From Streptomyces sp. NBC_00425 (GTDB lineage Bacteria; Actinomycetota; Actinomycetes; Streptomycetales; Streptomycetaceae), in the NCBI RefSeq assembly GCF_036030735.1, contig NZ_CP107928.1, positions 1-64,000 of the forward strand: a DNA stretch of 64,000 bases. Reading direction: 5' to 3'. Each line of letters starts with the position of its first letter. Position 1 is the stretch's first letter. The notes beneath the pieces are model-generated. The model worked only from the letters and a program-made list of their open reading frames with translations, made no database searches and was not told where the DNA came from. Shown here piece after piece: positions 50,104-59,229 of this stretch. A program made the position numbers and the translations under genes.

Positions 50104-50967
50104 TCAGCCGTGCGGGCGCACCCCGCTGAGCGCCTCGTTGAGGGCGGCGACGGCGTCGGCGTCGAGCATGGTGGTGATCTCGGCGTCCAGGGTGCGGCCG
50201 AGCCCCGCGTCGTAGACGGCGGTGCTGACGCAGAACTCGAGGCCGTCGCTGCCGAGCACATAGGTGCAGAACGTCCACTCGTCGCCGGTGCCCGGGGTGC
50301 CGTCGGGGCGGTGCACCTGGGTCGGCCGGCCGTCGGCGCCGAACCCGAACTCCGTGAACCGGAACTGCAGCCCCTGGCCGATCGCCTTGCTGTACGCCTC
50401 CTTCAGGGTCCACAGCCGCACCAGGCTCGGGTCGCGCTCGGCCAGCGGCAGCCGCGACACGGTGAGGCGTTCGTGCGGGGTGCAGATCTGCCGGTCCAGG
50501 CCGCGGCTGTAGATACGACGGTCCGAGCGCTCCGCGTCGACGCCGATCAGGCCCCGTGTCGTCAGCCCGACCAGCAGCAGGTCGTCGGTGTGGCTGAGGC
50601 TGATGTCGATCTGGTCGCAGCCGCGCAGATAGGGCCGGCCGGTCGGCCCGTACATGAGTTCCAGGTCGCGGGCGTCGGCGCGCAGCGCGGCGGCGGCGGC
50701 GTACTTCAGCAGGCGGCGGGAGGCGGCGTACCGGCCGCGCATGTCCTCGTGCGTGATGTCGCGGTAGCGGGCCCAGTCCCGGCCGAGCACGGCGCGCAGT
50801 TCGGGGCCGTCGGGGTCCTTGGGCCGCCAGTCGGCGAGGCGCCCGTGGACCAGCGCGGTGCCGTGCGTGCGCAGGTCCGCGCGTACGTCGGACCAGTCGG
50901 TGTGCACCGTGGTCGACGCGATGGGCTCGCCCAGCGACCGCGTGGCGGGGCCTGTCGGGGCGGTCAT
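50104..50967 (-). CDS. Sfp-type 4'-phosphopantetheinyl transferase
   Basis: A 287-aa protein with the Sfp motifs ISLSHTDDLLLVGLTTRGLI-GVDAE (GVDxE, Mg binding) and LWTLKEAYSKAIGQGLQF (W-T-x-K-E-A). It transfers the phosphopantetheine arm of CoA to carrier proteins; the three carrier domains of the operon (two stand-alone ACPs, one in the PKS) are the obvious targets. It is the last gene of the minus-strand operon, its ATG overlapping the ACP stop by 4 bases, and converges with the AfsA-like gene. Confidence 0.92.
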   Translation of the reverse strand: MTAPTGPATRSLGEPIASTTVHTDWSDVRADLRTHGTALVHGRLADWRPKDPDGPELRAVLGRDWARYRDITHEDMRGRYAASRRLLKYAAAAALRADARDLELMYGPTGRPYLRGCDQIDISLSHTDDLLLVGLTTRGLIGVDAERSDRRIYSRGLDRQICTPHERLTVSRLPLAERDPSLVRLWTLKEAYSKAIGQGLQFRFTEFGFGADGRPTQVHRPDGTPGTGDEWTFCTYVLGSDGLEFCVSTAVYDAGLGRTLDAEITTMLDADAVAALNEALSGVRPHG

Positions 50968-51224
50968 GGCCGGTCCTCGCGGTCGGGGCGGGTGAGGGCG
51001 TGGACCTCGCGCAGTCCACGGGCCTGCAGCACGCGGGCGACGGGCACCCGCCGGCCGGTCTCGCGCTCGATGAGCGTGACGAGGCGCAGCAGGTGGACGG
51101 AGTCCCAGGAGGGCAGGGCGTCGAAGTCGGCCGCCGCCTGCTGTTCGCTCAGGTCGAGGCCGAGCTCGTCGCGGAGCAGGGAGACGAAGCCGGCGAACTC
51201 ATCCCAGGGGCGTGTGGTGCTCAT
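50964..51224 (-). CDS. Acyl carrier protein, likely glyceryl-ACP partner of the FkbH-like protein
   Basis: An 86-aa carrier protein with the phosphopantetheine site D-S-V in LPSWDSVHLLRLVTLIERET, residues about 38-57. Its ATG lies within the 3' end of the FkbH-like gene (26-base overlap), and its stop overlaps the PPTase start. In tetronate clusters the ACP next to FkbH is the one loaded with the glyceryl unit from 1,3-bisphosphoglycerate, so this is the likely glyceryl carrier (AbyA3/RkF-like in role). A general carrier role cannot be excluded from sequence alone. Confidence 0.88.
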   Translation of the reverse strand: MSTTRPWDEFAGFVSLLRDELGLDLSEQQAAADFDALPSWDSVHLLRLVTLIERETGRRVPVARVLQARGLREVHALTRPDREDRP

Positions 51225-53124
51225 CGGCCGTTCCTCCCAGTCGGACCTCGAGGGTCAGGTGGCCCGGCCGGTCCGGGAGCCGGCCGAGGTCGTGCCGGAA
51301 CCATCGCTCGCGGCCGGCGCCCGGCTCCTCGGTGAAGCCCAGCGAGGGGTAGAAGCCGCGGGCCGCGGCGTTGGCGGGCGTGGCCCGGTAGCGGGCCCTG
51401 ACCCGGGGCAGGCCGCGGGAGCGGGCGTGTTCGAGGACGGCGGCCAGGCAGCCGTCCTCGACGCCGCGGGCCAGGGCCCGGCAGCTGAGCATCATGTTGT
51501 CGATGTACAGGCCGTCGTCCTCGTCGCGGGTGAGCAGCGCGCCGACCAGGCCGCTGTCGCCGAAGCGGTCGCGTACCCGTACGGCGAGGACCCGGCGGGC
51601 CGGGTCGGCGGCCATCTCGGCGAGTTCGGCGGCCCGGAGCCGCTCGCCGGTGAGGTTGAACCGGTTGGTGCGCAGGGAGAGCTGGCACACGCGGGCGGTG
51701 TCGGCCGGGCCCGGCGGCGCGACGTGCACGACGATGCCGAGGTCGTGCAGGTATTCCTCGTACGTGCCCGCGCCCTGGCGCAGTTCGTCGCGGGCGGCGG
51801 CCTGGCGGTAGCGGGCGGTGCGGCGCCGGTCGTCGTCGGTGACGTGCGGGGTGTCGAACCAGGCGTCGCGCAGCAGTGCCTCGGTGTGCAGTGCGGGTTC
51901 GCGGCCGAGGGCGACGACGGGGGTGGCGGGCAGGCTGCGGCGGATCAGGGCGCGTTCCTGGGGCGAGTCGTCGGCGAAGACGAGGGCGTCGGTGGCGATG
52001 CCGAGGTGGTGGGCGATGTCGCGGAGGTTGGCGTCCTTGGGTTCCCAGTTGGCGTTGATCCGTGCGAAGTCGTCGGGGCGCAGCGTCATGTCCGGGTGGT
52101 CGCGCAGTGCCTGTACGGCCGGTTCGGCGTCGTTCTTGCTGCTGACGGCGAGCAGGACGCCCTGGGCGGCGAGTTGCCGGGCGGTGCGCTGCATCTGGCG
52201 GTAGGGCTCGCCGAGCAGGTCGTCGCCGACGCCGAGGCCGTCGGCGCCGACTTCTTCCAGGACGCCGCCCCACAGGGTGTCGTCGAGGTCGAGGACGAGG
52301 CACTTCTTGGTCAGGCCGCTGCGGGCCCGCAGGATGTGGGCCGCCTCGCGGGCGTAGGCGCCTAGGAGCTGTTCGGTGAAGGGCGAGCGGGTGTAGAGGG
52401 CCAGTCGTGGGTCGCTGGCCGGGCCGAGGTCGGCGATCAGGGGGTCGAGGTCGACGACCGTGACGGCGGGGTGGTCGGCTGTCAGGCGCAGCAGGCGGGC
52501 GTTGAACTCGCGCCACAGGGCGCCGAGCAGGGCGCGCCGGCGCTGGTCGATGATCTGCTGGGTGTGGCGGCGCAGCAGCGGCAGGGTGTTGAGGACGAGG
52601 GTGCCGGTTCCGGTCGCGGTGTGGGCGGCGGCGATGGCGGCGACGCGTTCGCCGAGCCGGGCGCAGGCCGTTTCGGCGTCGTCGGTGGTCCAGGGTGTGC
52701 CGAGTCGGTCGAAGACGGCGTCCGCGTCCAGCAGGCACAGTGTCAGGTCCGGTTGTGGGGCGCGCAGTTCGCTGTCGGGGTCGGTGAGGTCGCGCAGGTA
52801 GGCGCCGTGTGTGCCGACGAGGAGGCGGGCGAGGAGTCCGTGCCGGGCGAGTTCGGCGGTGAGGGCGTCGGGGAGCTGGGCGAGGGTGGAGTGCCCGGTG
52901 ACGGCGACGGTGACGAGGGGGGTGTCGGGGTGGTGGGCGAGGACGTCGGGGGCGGCGAGGCCGCGCAGCAGGTGGCCGCAGCGCGCCAGTTCGGCGAGGA
53001 CGGCGGCGGGCTCGCGGTCGCCGGCGTCGGTGATCTCCGCGAGGAGCGGGGCCACCTGCGGGTGGGCGCGGGCCAGCTGTCCGGAGGCGGACAGTTCGCG
53101 CAGGCGCTGGAAGGGTGTCGTCAT
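51199..53124 (-). CDS. FkbH-like glyceryl transferase/phosphatase (HAD IIIC)
   Basis: A 641-aa protein. The HAD active site DLDDTLWGG is at residues about 279-287, inside CLVLDLDDTLWGGVLEEVG, with the following HAD motifs LLAVSSKNDAEPAVQALRD and DALVFADDSPQERALIRRSL. The C-terminal part carries a GNAT-like domain (VCQLSLRTNRFNLTGERLRA, DNMMLSCRALARGVEDGCLA). FkbH-type enzymes take D-1,3-bisphosphoglycerate, dephosphorylate it and load the glyceryl group on an ACP. Here the neighbours are a KASIII gene and an ACP, the order KASIII-FkbH-ACP of tetronate clusters. Start and stop both overlap neighbours, so the operon is tightly coupled. Confidence 0.9.
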   Translation of the reverse strand: MTTPFQRLRELSASGQLARAHPQVAPLLAEITDAGDREPAAVLAELARCGHLLRGLAAPDVLAHHPDTPLVTVAVTGHSTLAQLPDALTAELARHGLLARLLVGTHGAYLRDLTDPDSELRAPQPDLTLCLLDADAVFDRLGTPWTTDDAETACARLGERVAAIAAAHTATGTGTLVLNTLPLLRRHTQQIIDQRRRALLGALWREFNARLLRLTADHPAVTVVDLDPLIADLGPASDPRLALYTRSPFTEQLLGAYAREAAHILRARSGLTKKCLVLDLDDTLWGGVLEEVGADGLGVGDDLLGEPYRQMQRTARQLAAQGVLLAVSSKNDAEPAVQALRDHPDMTLRPDDFARINANWEPKDANLRDIAHHLGIATDALVFADDSPQERALIRRSLPATPVVALGREPALHTEALLRDAWFDTPHVTDDDRRRTARYRQAAARDELRQGAGTYEEYLHDLGIVVHVAPPGPADTARVCQLSLRTNRFNLTGERLRAAELAEMAADPARRVLAVRVRDRFGDSGLVGALLTRDEDDGLYIDNMMLSCRALARGVEDGCLAAVLEHARSRGLPRVRARYRATPANAAARGFYPSLGFTEEPGAGRERWFRHDLGRLPDRPGHLTLEVRLGGTADEHHTPLG

Positions 53125-54176
53125 GGGCGGGGCTCCGCGGCGTGCGTGCGCTCCAGGACGAGGCCGGCCCTGATCCATTTGCTGGACTCCACGACGAGGG
53201 CGAGGGCCCGCCCGGTGTCCGGCAGCCGGTCCAGGAGCCTGTCGAGCTGGAGCAGGGGCAGTGCGTTGCCGGTGTTGCCGGTGTCCACGACGCAGGACAC
53301 CTCGTGCGCGGTGGACGCCCCCAGGCTCTCGGTGATGCGCCGGGTCATCCGGGCGGACAGCTGCGGCGGCAGCAGGAAGTCGACGTCGGCGGGGGTCCAG
53401 CCGACGGAGTCGAGCAGTTCCCAGTAGATCTCGCCCGCGAGGACGGGCACGCCCTCCTCGACGGCCTTGTAGTCCTCGGACAGCATCTGCCGGCCGGCGT
53501 CGCGGCGCACCGGGCCGTCCCAGTCGATGATCTGGCCCGGTGTCCGGCCCCGGCCGCTGAAGCGGTGCAGCAGTGTGCGGACGGCGAGGGCCTCGCCGAG
53601 GGGTTCGGCGCTGACGACGGCGGCGCCCGCGCCGTCGCCGAACAGGACGTAGTTGACGAGTTCCTGGGTGGGCAGGTCGGTGGGGGTGCGGCTCGGGTCG
53701 AGGAAGCGGGCGGTGGTGTCGCCGCCGATGACGAGTCCGCTGCGGTGCCCGGCGGCGAGCAGGGCCCGGGCCAGGTCGAGGGCCTGGACGGCGCCCGAGC
53801 AGCCTGCCTGGATCTGGTAGGTGGGCAGGTGGTCCAGGCCCAGCCGGTCGGCGACCTCGTTGGCGGTGGTGGGCAGCAGCCGGTCCGGTGTGGTGGTGGC
53901 CAGGACGAGGAAGTCCAGGTCCTGCAGGCGGGCGCCGGCCGCGTCGGCGGCGCGGGCGGCCGCCTCGGCGCACAGGTCGGTGAGGCTGTGCCGGATCTCG
54001 CCGGTGGCGAGGTCCCAGCCGAAGTGGCGGGTGCGGGTGCCGACGAAGAGGTCGATCCACTCCTCGTCGATCCCGAAGGTCTTGCCCAGGCGCGCGTTGT
54101 CGACCGGGTCGCCGGGCAGGGCGGTGCCGGTGCCGGCGATGTGCAGGGGTGCGCCGGGCGCGTCGTGAGGGGTCAT
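53121..54176 (-). CDS. KASIII-like enzyme, probable tetronate-forming ketosynthase
   Basis: A 351-aa FabH-like protein. The nucleophile Cys is at about residue 126 in YQIQAGCSGAVQALDLARAL, and the GNTGNA loop with Asn is near 301 (VVDTGNTGNALPLLQLDR). The usual active-site His is missing: where FabH has P-H-Q-A-N, this has L-L-P-P-Q-L-S-A-R (about 268-276), so Pro takes the place of His. In tetronate clusters the KASIII-like protein joins the beta-ketoacyl-ACP with glyceryl-ACP. That position, next to FkbH and ACP, supports the role here. The altered residue may mean a different mechanism. The ATG overlaps the PKS stop by 4 bases. Confidence 0.85.
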   Translation of the reverse strand: MTPHDAPGAPLHIAGTGTALPGDPVDNARLGKTFGIDEEWIDLFVGTRTRHFGWDLATGEIRHSLTDLCAEAAARAADAAGARLQDLDFLVLATTTPDRLLPTTANEVADRLGLDHLPTYQIQAGCSGAVQALDLARALLAAGHRSGLVIGGDTTARFLDPSRTPTDLPTQELVNYVLFGDGAGAAVVSAEPLGEALAVRTLLHRFSGRGRTPGQIIDWDGPVRRDAGRQMLSEDYKAVEEGVPVLAGEIYWELLDSVGWTPADVDFLLPPQLSARMTRRITESLGASTAHEVSCVVDTGNTGNALPLLQLDRLLDRLPDTGRALALVVESSKWIRAGLVLERTHAAEPRP

Positions 54177-57133
54177 GTCCTGGCTCCTACGCTGTTCCAG
54201 TCGCTGAGGAAGTCGGCGAGGGAGCCCACCGAGCGCAGGGCGGGCAGCAGTTGCTGCACGGTGACTCCTTCCGTCTGCGGCAGCCGGGCTTCGAGGCGGT
54301 CCTTGAGCTGCATGATCATCACTGAGTCGAATCCGAGGTCCGCGTAGAGCCGGGTCTGGCGTCCGACGCGCTGCGGGTCGTACTCCCCCACCTCCACCAC
54401 CGTCTCGATCACCGCGGCGAGCACGGGGTCCGTCTCCTCGTCGGTGTGCGGGCCGGTGTGCGCGCCGGCCGGTGGGGGGGCGGTGGCGGGCGGCGGGGCG
54501 GCGGGTGGTTCGGGCCGGTCGGTGCGGCGCGGCGCGGGCTGCCAGAAGGTGTGTTCGGTGGAGAAGGCGTAGGGGGCGAGCTGTTCGGTGGTGCGCTGGG
54601 CGGGCTCGTACAGTTCGCGCCACCTGGGTTCGAGTCCCGAGCGGTAGAGGGCGGCGACGGTCTCGGCGAGGTCCCTCACGCTCGCCTCGCGGCCGGGGAC
54701 GGGGTGCAGCAGCCGGACCCCGCAGGGCAGTCCGGCGCGTCCTGCGAGCTGTACGAGGTGGGGGCTGGGCCCGATCTCGATGAGGCAGGCGGGCATGGTC
54801 TCCGTCATGAGGGCGTTCAGGGCGTCGGCGAAGAGCACGGGGCCCGCGGCCTGCTCGCGCCAGTACGCGGCGTCCAGGGGGCGGTCGTCGAGCATGGCGC
54901 CGTAGCGTGTGGAGGCCATGGGCAGGGCGGGCGGCGTCGTTCGCAGGCCGGCGGCGGCTTCGGCGAGGCCGTCCAGGGCCGGCGCCATCTGCGGGGAGTG
55001 GAAGGCGTGCGAGACGCGCAGGCGGTCGGTGCGCACCCCCTGTCCGTGCAGGGCGGCGGCGATCCGGTCGAGTGCGGTGCGCTGTCCCGAGAGCACGGTG
55101 CGGTCGGGGCCGTTGACGGCGCCGACGCACACGTCGGGTTCGTCGGCGAGGAGCGCGGCCAGGTCGGCGCGGGCCGCGCGGACGCCGAGCATGCCGCCGC
55201 CGTCCGGGAGGCGCTCCATGAGCGCGGCCCGCGCCGACACCAGCCGGGCCGCGTCGTCGAGGGTGAGCGCGCCCGCCGCGACGGCGGCGGCGAACTCGCC
55301 CACGCTGTGCCCGAGGACGGCGTCGGGCTCGATGCCGAGGTCCCCCAGGGTGCGGAAGAGGGCGTACTCGACGGCGAACAGGGCGGGCTGGGCCCAGCCG
55401 GTGCGGTGCACGGCCGGGTCCTCGTCCAGGATCATGTCCCGTACGGAGGCGCCGAGATGGGGCCGCAGCACGTCGTCGGCGGTGTCGAGGTGGCGGCGGT
55501 AGGAGGCGCTGTCGCGGTAGAGGGCGCCGGTCATGCCGGGTTCCTGGGCGCCCTGGCCGCTGAAGAGGAAGCCGATGGCCGGCGGGTGCAGGGCCCGGTC
55601 GGCGATGCCGGCGCGCAGTTGTTCGTCGTCGGCGGCGGCGCTCAGCGCGGCGGCGAGTTCGACGGTGTCGCGGGCGGTGAAGGCGGCCCGGTAGGACTGG
55701 CCGGTCTTGACCAGGTTGCTGCTCCAGCACAGGGGGGCCGCGGCGCCGCGCGGGCGGCGGGCGACGGCGTCGGCCTGCACGGCGAGGTTGCGGCGCAGCG
55801 CCTCGGGGGTGTTGGCGGAGACGGTGAACACGCCCACGGCGCGGGCGGCGGGGCGCGGGGCGCGTGCGGTCGGGGTGCGGCGGGGGCGCGGGGCGCCGGC
55901 GAGGACGGCGTGGGCGTTGGTGCCGCCCATGCCGAAGCTGCTGACGCCGGCCCAGACGTCGTCGGCGGGCAGTCGTATGGGCGCCTTGATGAGCCGCAGT
56001 CCGCGTTCGGCGAGCCGTAGTTGGGGGTTCTCGCGGTCGGCGAAGCGGCTGGCGGGCACGATGCGGTGGTGCAGCGCGAGCGCGACCTTGATGAGGCCCG
56101 CGATGCCGGCGGCGCCCTCGGTGTGGCCGAGGTTGCCTTTCACGGATCCGATGGCGCAGGGCTCGTCCCGTTGCACGGCGTGCAGTTCGCCGAGGGCGGC
56201 GCACTCGATGATGTCGCCGAGCGCGGTCCCGGTGCCGTGCGCCTCGATGAACCTCACCTGTGCGGGGGTGATGCGGGCGCGCCGGCAGGCGGCGGCGACG
56301 ACTTCGCGCTGCGACCACCGGTTGGGGGCGGTGAGGCCGTTGCTGCGGCCGTCCTGGTTGACGGCGGTGCCGTGGACGACCGCGTAGATCCGCTGGCCGT
56401 CGGCCAGGGCGTCGGTCAGGCGCCGCAGTACCACGACGCCCACGCCGTCGCTGCGGCCGATGCCGTCGGCGTCGGTGCTGAAGGGCTTGCAGCGGCCGTC
56501 CCGGGCGGCCAGGCCCATCCGTTCGTAGACGAGTCCGGGTGCGGGGGTGAGGACGAGGTTGACGCCGCCCGCGACGGCGGTGGAGGACTCGCCGGCCAGC
56601 AGTGAGTTGACTGCGAGGTGCACGGCCACCAGGGAGGACGAGCAGGCGGTGTCGACGGCGAGGCTCGGGCCCTTGAGGTCGAGGTGGTAGGAGATGCGGT
56701 TGGCGGTCATCGCCGCGCTGCTGCCCGCCCCGAGCTGGGGGGTGACCCGTGTGGGGTCGGTGAGGTGGAGCTGGGCCCATTCGCTGCCCATGACGCCGAC
56801 GAAGACGCCGGTGTCGCCGCCCGCCAGTGCGGCCGGCGACTGCCCGGCGTCCTCCAGGGCCCGCCAGGCGCACTGCAGGAGCAGTCGCTGCTGGGGGTCC
56901 ATGGCGGCGGCCTCGCGCGGCGCGACGGTGAAGAAGTCGTTGTCGAAGGTGGCGATGTCGTCGATGAAGCCGCCGCGCACCGTGTCGTCGAAGCCGTGCC
57001 CGTCGCGGCGTTGCGCGGGCAGTTCGCCGATCGCGTCACCGGCGCGCATCAGCAGGTTCCAGTAGGCGTCGGCGTCGGGCGCGCCGGGCAGGACGCAGTC
57101 CAGGCCGACGATGGCGACGGCGTCCGCGCTCAC
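54173..57133 (-). CDS. Type I polyketide synthase, single module KS-AT-ACP
   Basis: A 986-aa protein. KS: Cys164 in DTACSSSLVAVHLA, His299 in EAHGTGTALG, His337 in KGNLGHTEGAAG. AT, residues about 515-810: Ser610 in GHSVGEFAAAVAA, and HAFHS at 709-713, the motif usual for malonyl-CoA. The carrier domain has Ser at about 937 in LGFDSVMIMQLKD. There is no KR, DH, ER or TE, so one round gives a beta-ketoacyl-ACP, the substrate needed for tetronate formation. GTG (57133) overlaps the stop of the ACP gene (GTGA). KS starts immediately, so the starter comes from the separate ACP and fatty acyl-AMP ligase. Confidence 0.93.
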   Translation of the reverse strand: MSADAVAIVGLDCVLPGAPDADAYWNLLMRAGDAIGELPAQRRDGHGFDDTVRGGFIDDIATFDNDFFTVAPREAAAMDPQQRLLLQCAWRALEDAGQSPAALAGGDTGVFVGVMGSEWAQLHLTDPTRVTPQLGAGSSAAMTANRISYHLDLKGPSLAVDTACSSSLVAVHLAVNSLLAGESSTAVAGGVNLVLTPAPGLVYERMGLAARDGRCKPFSTDADGIGRSDGVGVVVLRRLTDALADGQRIYAVVHGTAVNQDGRSNGLTAPNRWSQREVVAAACRRARITPAQVRFIEAHGTGTALGDIIECAALGELHAVQRDEPCAIGSVKGNLGHTEGAAGIAGLIKVALALHHRIVPASRFADRENPQLRLAERGLRLIKAPIRLPADDVWAGVSSFGMGGTNAHAVLAGAPRPRRTPTARAPRPAARAVGVFTVSANTPEALRRNLAVQADAVARRPRGAAAPLCWSSNLVKTGQSYRAAFTARDTVELAAALSAAADDEQLRAGIADRALHPPAIGFLFSGQGAQEPGMTGALYRDSASYRRHLDTADDVLRPHLGASVRDMILDEDPAVHRTGWAQPALFAVEYALFRTLGDLGIEPDAVLGHSVGEFAAAVAAGALTLDDAARLVSARAALMERLPDGGGMLGVRAARADLAALLADEPDVCVGAVNGPDRTVLSGQRTALDRIAAALHGQGVRTDRLRVSHAFHSPQMAPALDGLAEAAAGLRTTPPALPMASTRYGAMLDDRPLDAAYWREQAAGPVLFADALNALMTETMPACLIEIGPSPHLVQLAGRAGLPCGVRLLHPVPGREASVRDLAETVAALYRSGLEPRWRELYEPAQRTTEQLAPYAFSTEHTFWQPAPRRTDRPEPPAAPPPATAPPPAGAHTGPHTDEETDPVLAAVIETVVEVGEYDPQRVGRQTRLYADLGFDSVMIMQLKDRLEARLPQTEGVTVQQLLPALRSVGSLADFLSDWNSVGART

Positions 57134-57417
57134 CGCTGCGGCCCGCTGTCGGGGAGCCGGACGCCGCGGGCGGTGAGATGCCCGGCGAGCGCCGCGACCG
57201 TGGGGTGGTCCCAGGCCAGTGTGGGCTCCACGGCGATCCCGAGCTCGTCCTCGACGTCGCCGCACAGGCTCAGCGCGCACACGGAGTCCATGCCGTATGC
57301 GGCGAGCGGCACCGTGGGGTCGATGCTCTCCGGCGCCCGGTCCATATAGACCGCGAGGCGGTCGGTGAGCCAGCGGTACAGGGGGGCTGCCGCCTTCGGC
57401 GGCGCGGAGAGGGTCAT
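57130..57417 (-). CDS. Acyl carrier protein, likely starter ACP
   Basis: A 95-aa carrier protein with the phosphopantetheine site in YGMDSVCALSLCGDVEDELG (about residues 41-60). GGAGA is about 9 bases before the ATG. It overlaps the PKS start by 4 bases and follows the acyl-CoA dehydrogenase gene by 63 bases. The fatty acyl-AMP ligase two genes upstream most likely loads a fatty acid onto this ACP, and the dehydrogenase may act on the loaded chain before transfer to the PKS. Confidence 0.9.
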   Translation of the reverse strand: MTLSAPPKAAAPLYRWLTDRLAVYMDRAPESIDPTVPLAAYGMDSVCALSLCGDVEDELGIAVEPTLAWDHPTVAALAGHLTARGVRLPDSGPQR

Positions 57418-57480
57418 GGCCGGGTCTCCTCGGGAGTAGGGGCCGTTGCGGGAGAAGGGGGGTGGTGGCTCGGTCGGCGG

Positions 57481-59229
57481 TCAGCCGGGGAGCGGCGTGT
57501 TGTACAGGTCGTAGCTGCGGCGGTCGCCGAAGCGGGCCAGCACCTCCTGGTGCACGCGGGCCATGCACTGGGGGGGCAGGTCCGCGGCGGGGGCGCCGAG
57601 GCGGCGGGCGATGCGGTGCAGGGCGGCCGTCGCCCAGGCCGGGTCGGCGAGGAAGGGGTCGCGGTCGTCGCGGCTGTGCCGCCACACGCCGAGGACGGCG
57701 GCGGCGGCCAGGACGAGGACGTAGCGGTCGGTCAGGGCGAACCAGGCGGGGCGCACCGGCGTGTGCTCGTTCACCGGGGGCAGCGCGAGGATTCTGGCGC
57801 GCAGGTCGTCGAGTTCGTCGACGAACTGTCCGGCCAGGGCGCGCAGGGCGCGTTCGACGGGGTTGCGGGCGGGGAGGGTGGCGGCCGTGTCGATCAGGGT
57901 GGCGCTGAGGCTGTCGCGTCCGCCGGCGAGGACCAGGGCGGTGTAGTCGAAGGGGGGCAGCGGTGCGGCCGGGCGGAACAGGCCGGGGCCTGCGCCTTCG
58001 CCGGAGAACCAGCTGCGGGCCAGGCTCGGGAGCTGGGGGATGATGGTGGCCTGGCAGGCGACGGTCCCGGCGTGGCCGAGGCTGATGACCGGCACGTCCC
58101 TGATGTGTTTCTGGAACACGCCGATCGTGCCGGCGCGGGTGTAGATCTGCGAGCCGAGGACGGTCGCCAGGTCGTACATCGTCTCGCTCAGGACGCGGGG
58201 CAGCAGTGCCTTGACGGCGGCCGAGTAGACGCTGGTCTCGGCCGGGTACAGGTGCAGGGCGCGGGTGGCGACGACGGCGAGGCAGTCGTAGAAGAGCAGG
58301 TTGACGAAGGAGTTGGCGAGGGTGGCGGCGGTGGCCTCGGGGTCCATGGGTGACAGGCCGCCGTCGCCCGGGCCCTGGATGCGGTCGACGAGGACCGCGG
58401 TGCGCAGGCTGGTGTCGACGGCCGCGGCCACCATGGCGGCGGTGAGGGTGCGGCTGACCTGGAAGGAGCGCAGTGCGGTGGGGACGCCGCTGCCGGCCGG
58501 CCCGAGCAGGGCGTCCTCGGGCAGCGGGCAGTCGTCGAACTCGATGCTGTCCAGGTGGGCGCCGCGCAGTCCGACGGAGGGGCGGCGCGAGCCGGCCCGG
58601 TAGCGGTCGGCGGGCAGGGTGCGGGGGTCGAGCAGGAGTGCCGAGTGGCTGGCGCTGCCGACGCGGTCGTCGGTGCGGCAGAACAGCACCAGGGCGTCGG
58701 CGCGGCGCGCGTTGTTGACGATGGTCTTGGCGCCGGTGACGTGGAGCCGGCCGTCCGCGTGCACGGCGCGGACCTGGCTGCGGACGAAGTCGTTGGTGTG
58801 GGCCGTCTCGTGCTGGGCGATGGCGGCCTTGGACCGCCCGATGAGCAGCCGGGCCAGCCAGTCCTGCTGGTGGCGGCTGCCGGCCAGCCACACGTCGGAT
58901 GCGGCCATGAAGGTGCTCATGCCGTAGCCCATGCCGAGGCTGACGTCGCGGCGGAAGACCGGACGCATCACGCGCAGCAGCGTCTCCGCGCAGGTGAAGC
59001 GGCCGCCCAGGGCGCGGGGCACGTACTCCAGGTGCATGCCGAAGTCGTCGAGGAGGTCCTCGGCGTCGGCGGACAGCGCGGCCCGCCGGTCGGCGGACAG
59101 CAGTGCGGCGTAGCCGACGGGGTTGCCGGGGGCGGCGGGGTCCCCGAACCGTTTCTCCAGTTCGGCCGCCCGGTCCTCGGGCGCGGCGGGCCGGACGGGG
59201 GGCCGCGGCGCGGTGGTGAGCCCGTTCAC
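57481..59229 (-). CDS. Acyl-CoA/acyl-ACP dehydrogenase-like protein
   Basis: A 582-aa protein, longer than ordinary acyl-CoA dehydrogenases (about 380-400). The core has RSKAAIAQHETAHTNDFVRS, HVTGAKTIVNNARRADALVL, SIEFDDCPLPEDALLGPAGS and TVLGSQIYTRAGTIGVFQKH, the order and style of flavin-dependent dehydrogenases of the ACAD family. The additional C-terminal segment (residues about 440-580, helical) is unusual. Likely substrate: the acyl chain on the ACP encoded just downstream, giving a 2,3-unsaturated chain; alternatively an oxidase role. GTG 59229 overlaps the ligase stop by 4 bases. Confidence 0.85.
   Translation of the reverse strand: MNGLTTAPRPPVRPAAPEDRAAELEKRFGDPAAPGNPVGYAALLSADRRAALSADAEDLLDDFGMHLEYVPRALGGRFTCAETLLRVMRPVFRRDVSLGMGYGMSTFMAASDVWLAGSRHQQDWLARLLIGRSKAAIAQHETAHTNDFVRSQVRAVHADGRLHVTGAKTIVNNARRADALVLFCRTDDRVGSASHSALLLDPRTLPADRYRAGSRRPSVGLRGAHLDSIEFDDCPLPEDALLGPAGSGVPTALRSFQVSRTLTAAMVAAAVDTSLRTAVLVDRIQGPGDGGLSPMDPEATAATLANSFVNLLFYDCLAVVATRALHLYPAETSVYSAAVKALLPRVLSETMYDLATVLGSQIYTRAGTIGVFQKHIRDVPVISLGHAGTVACQATIIPQLPSLARSWFSGEGAGPGLFRPAAPLPPFDYTALVLAGGRDSLSATLIDTAATLPARNPVERALRALAGQFVDELDDLRARILALPPVNEHTPVRPAWFALTDRYVLVLAAAAVLGVWRHSRDDRDPFLADPAWATAALHRIARRLGAPAADLPPQCMARVHQEVLARFGDRRSYDLYNTPLPG

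Noticed and set aside
50964..53124. Methoxymalonyl-ACP extender pathway (FkbG-K type)
   Set aside because: No O-methyltransferase or 3-hydroxyacyl dehydrogenase is present, and the KASIII neighbour fits tetronate instead.
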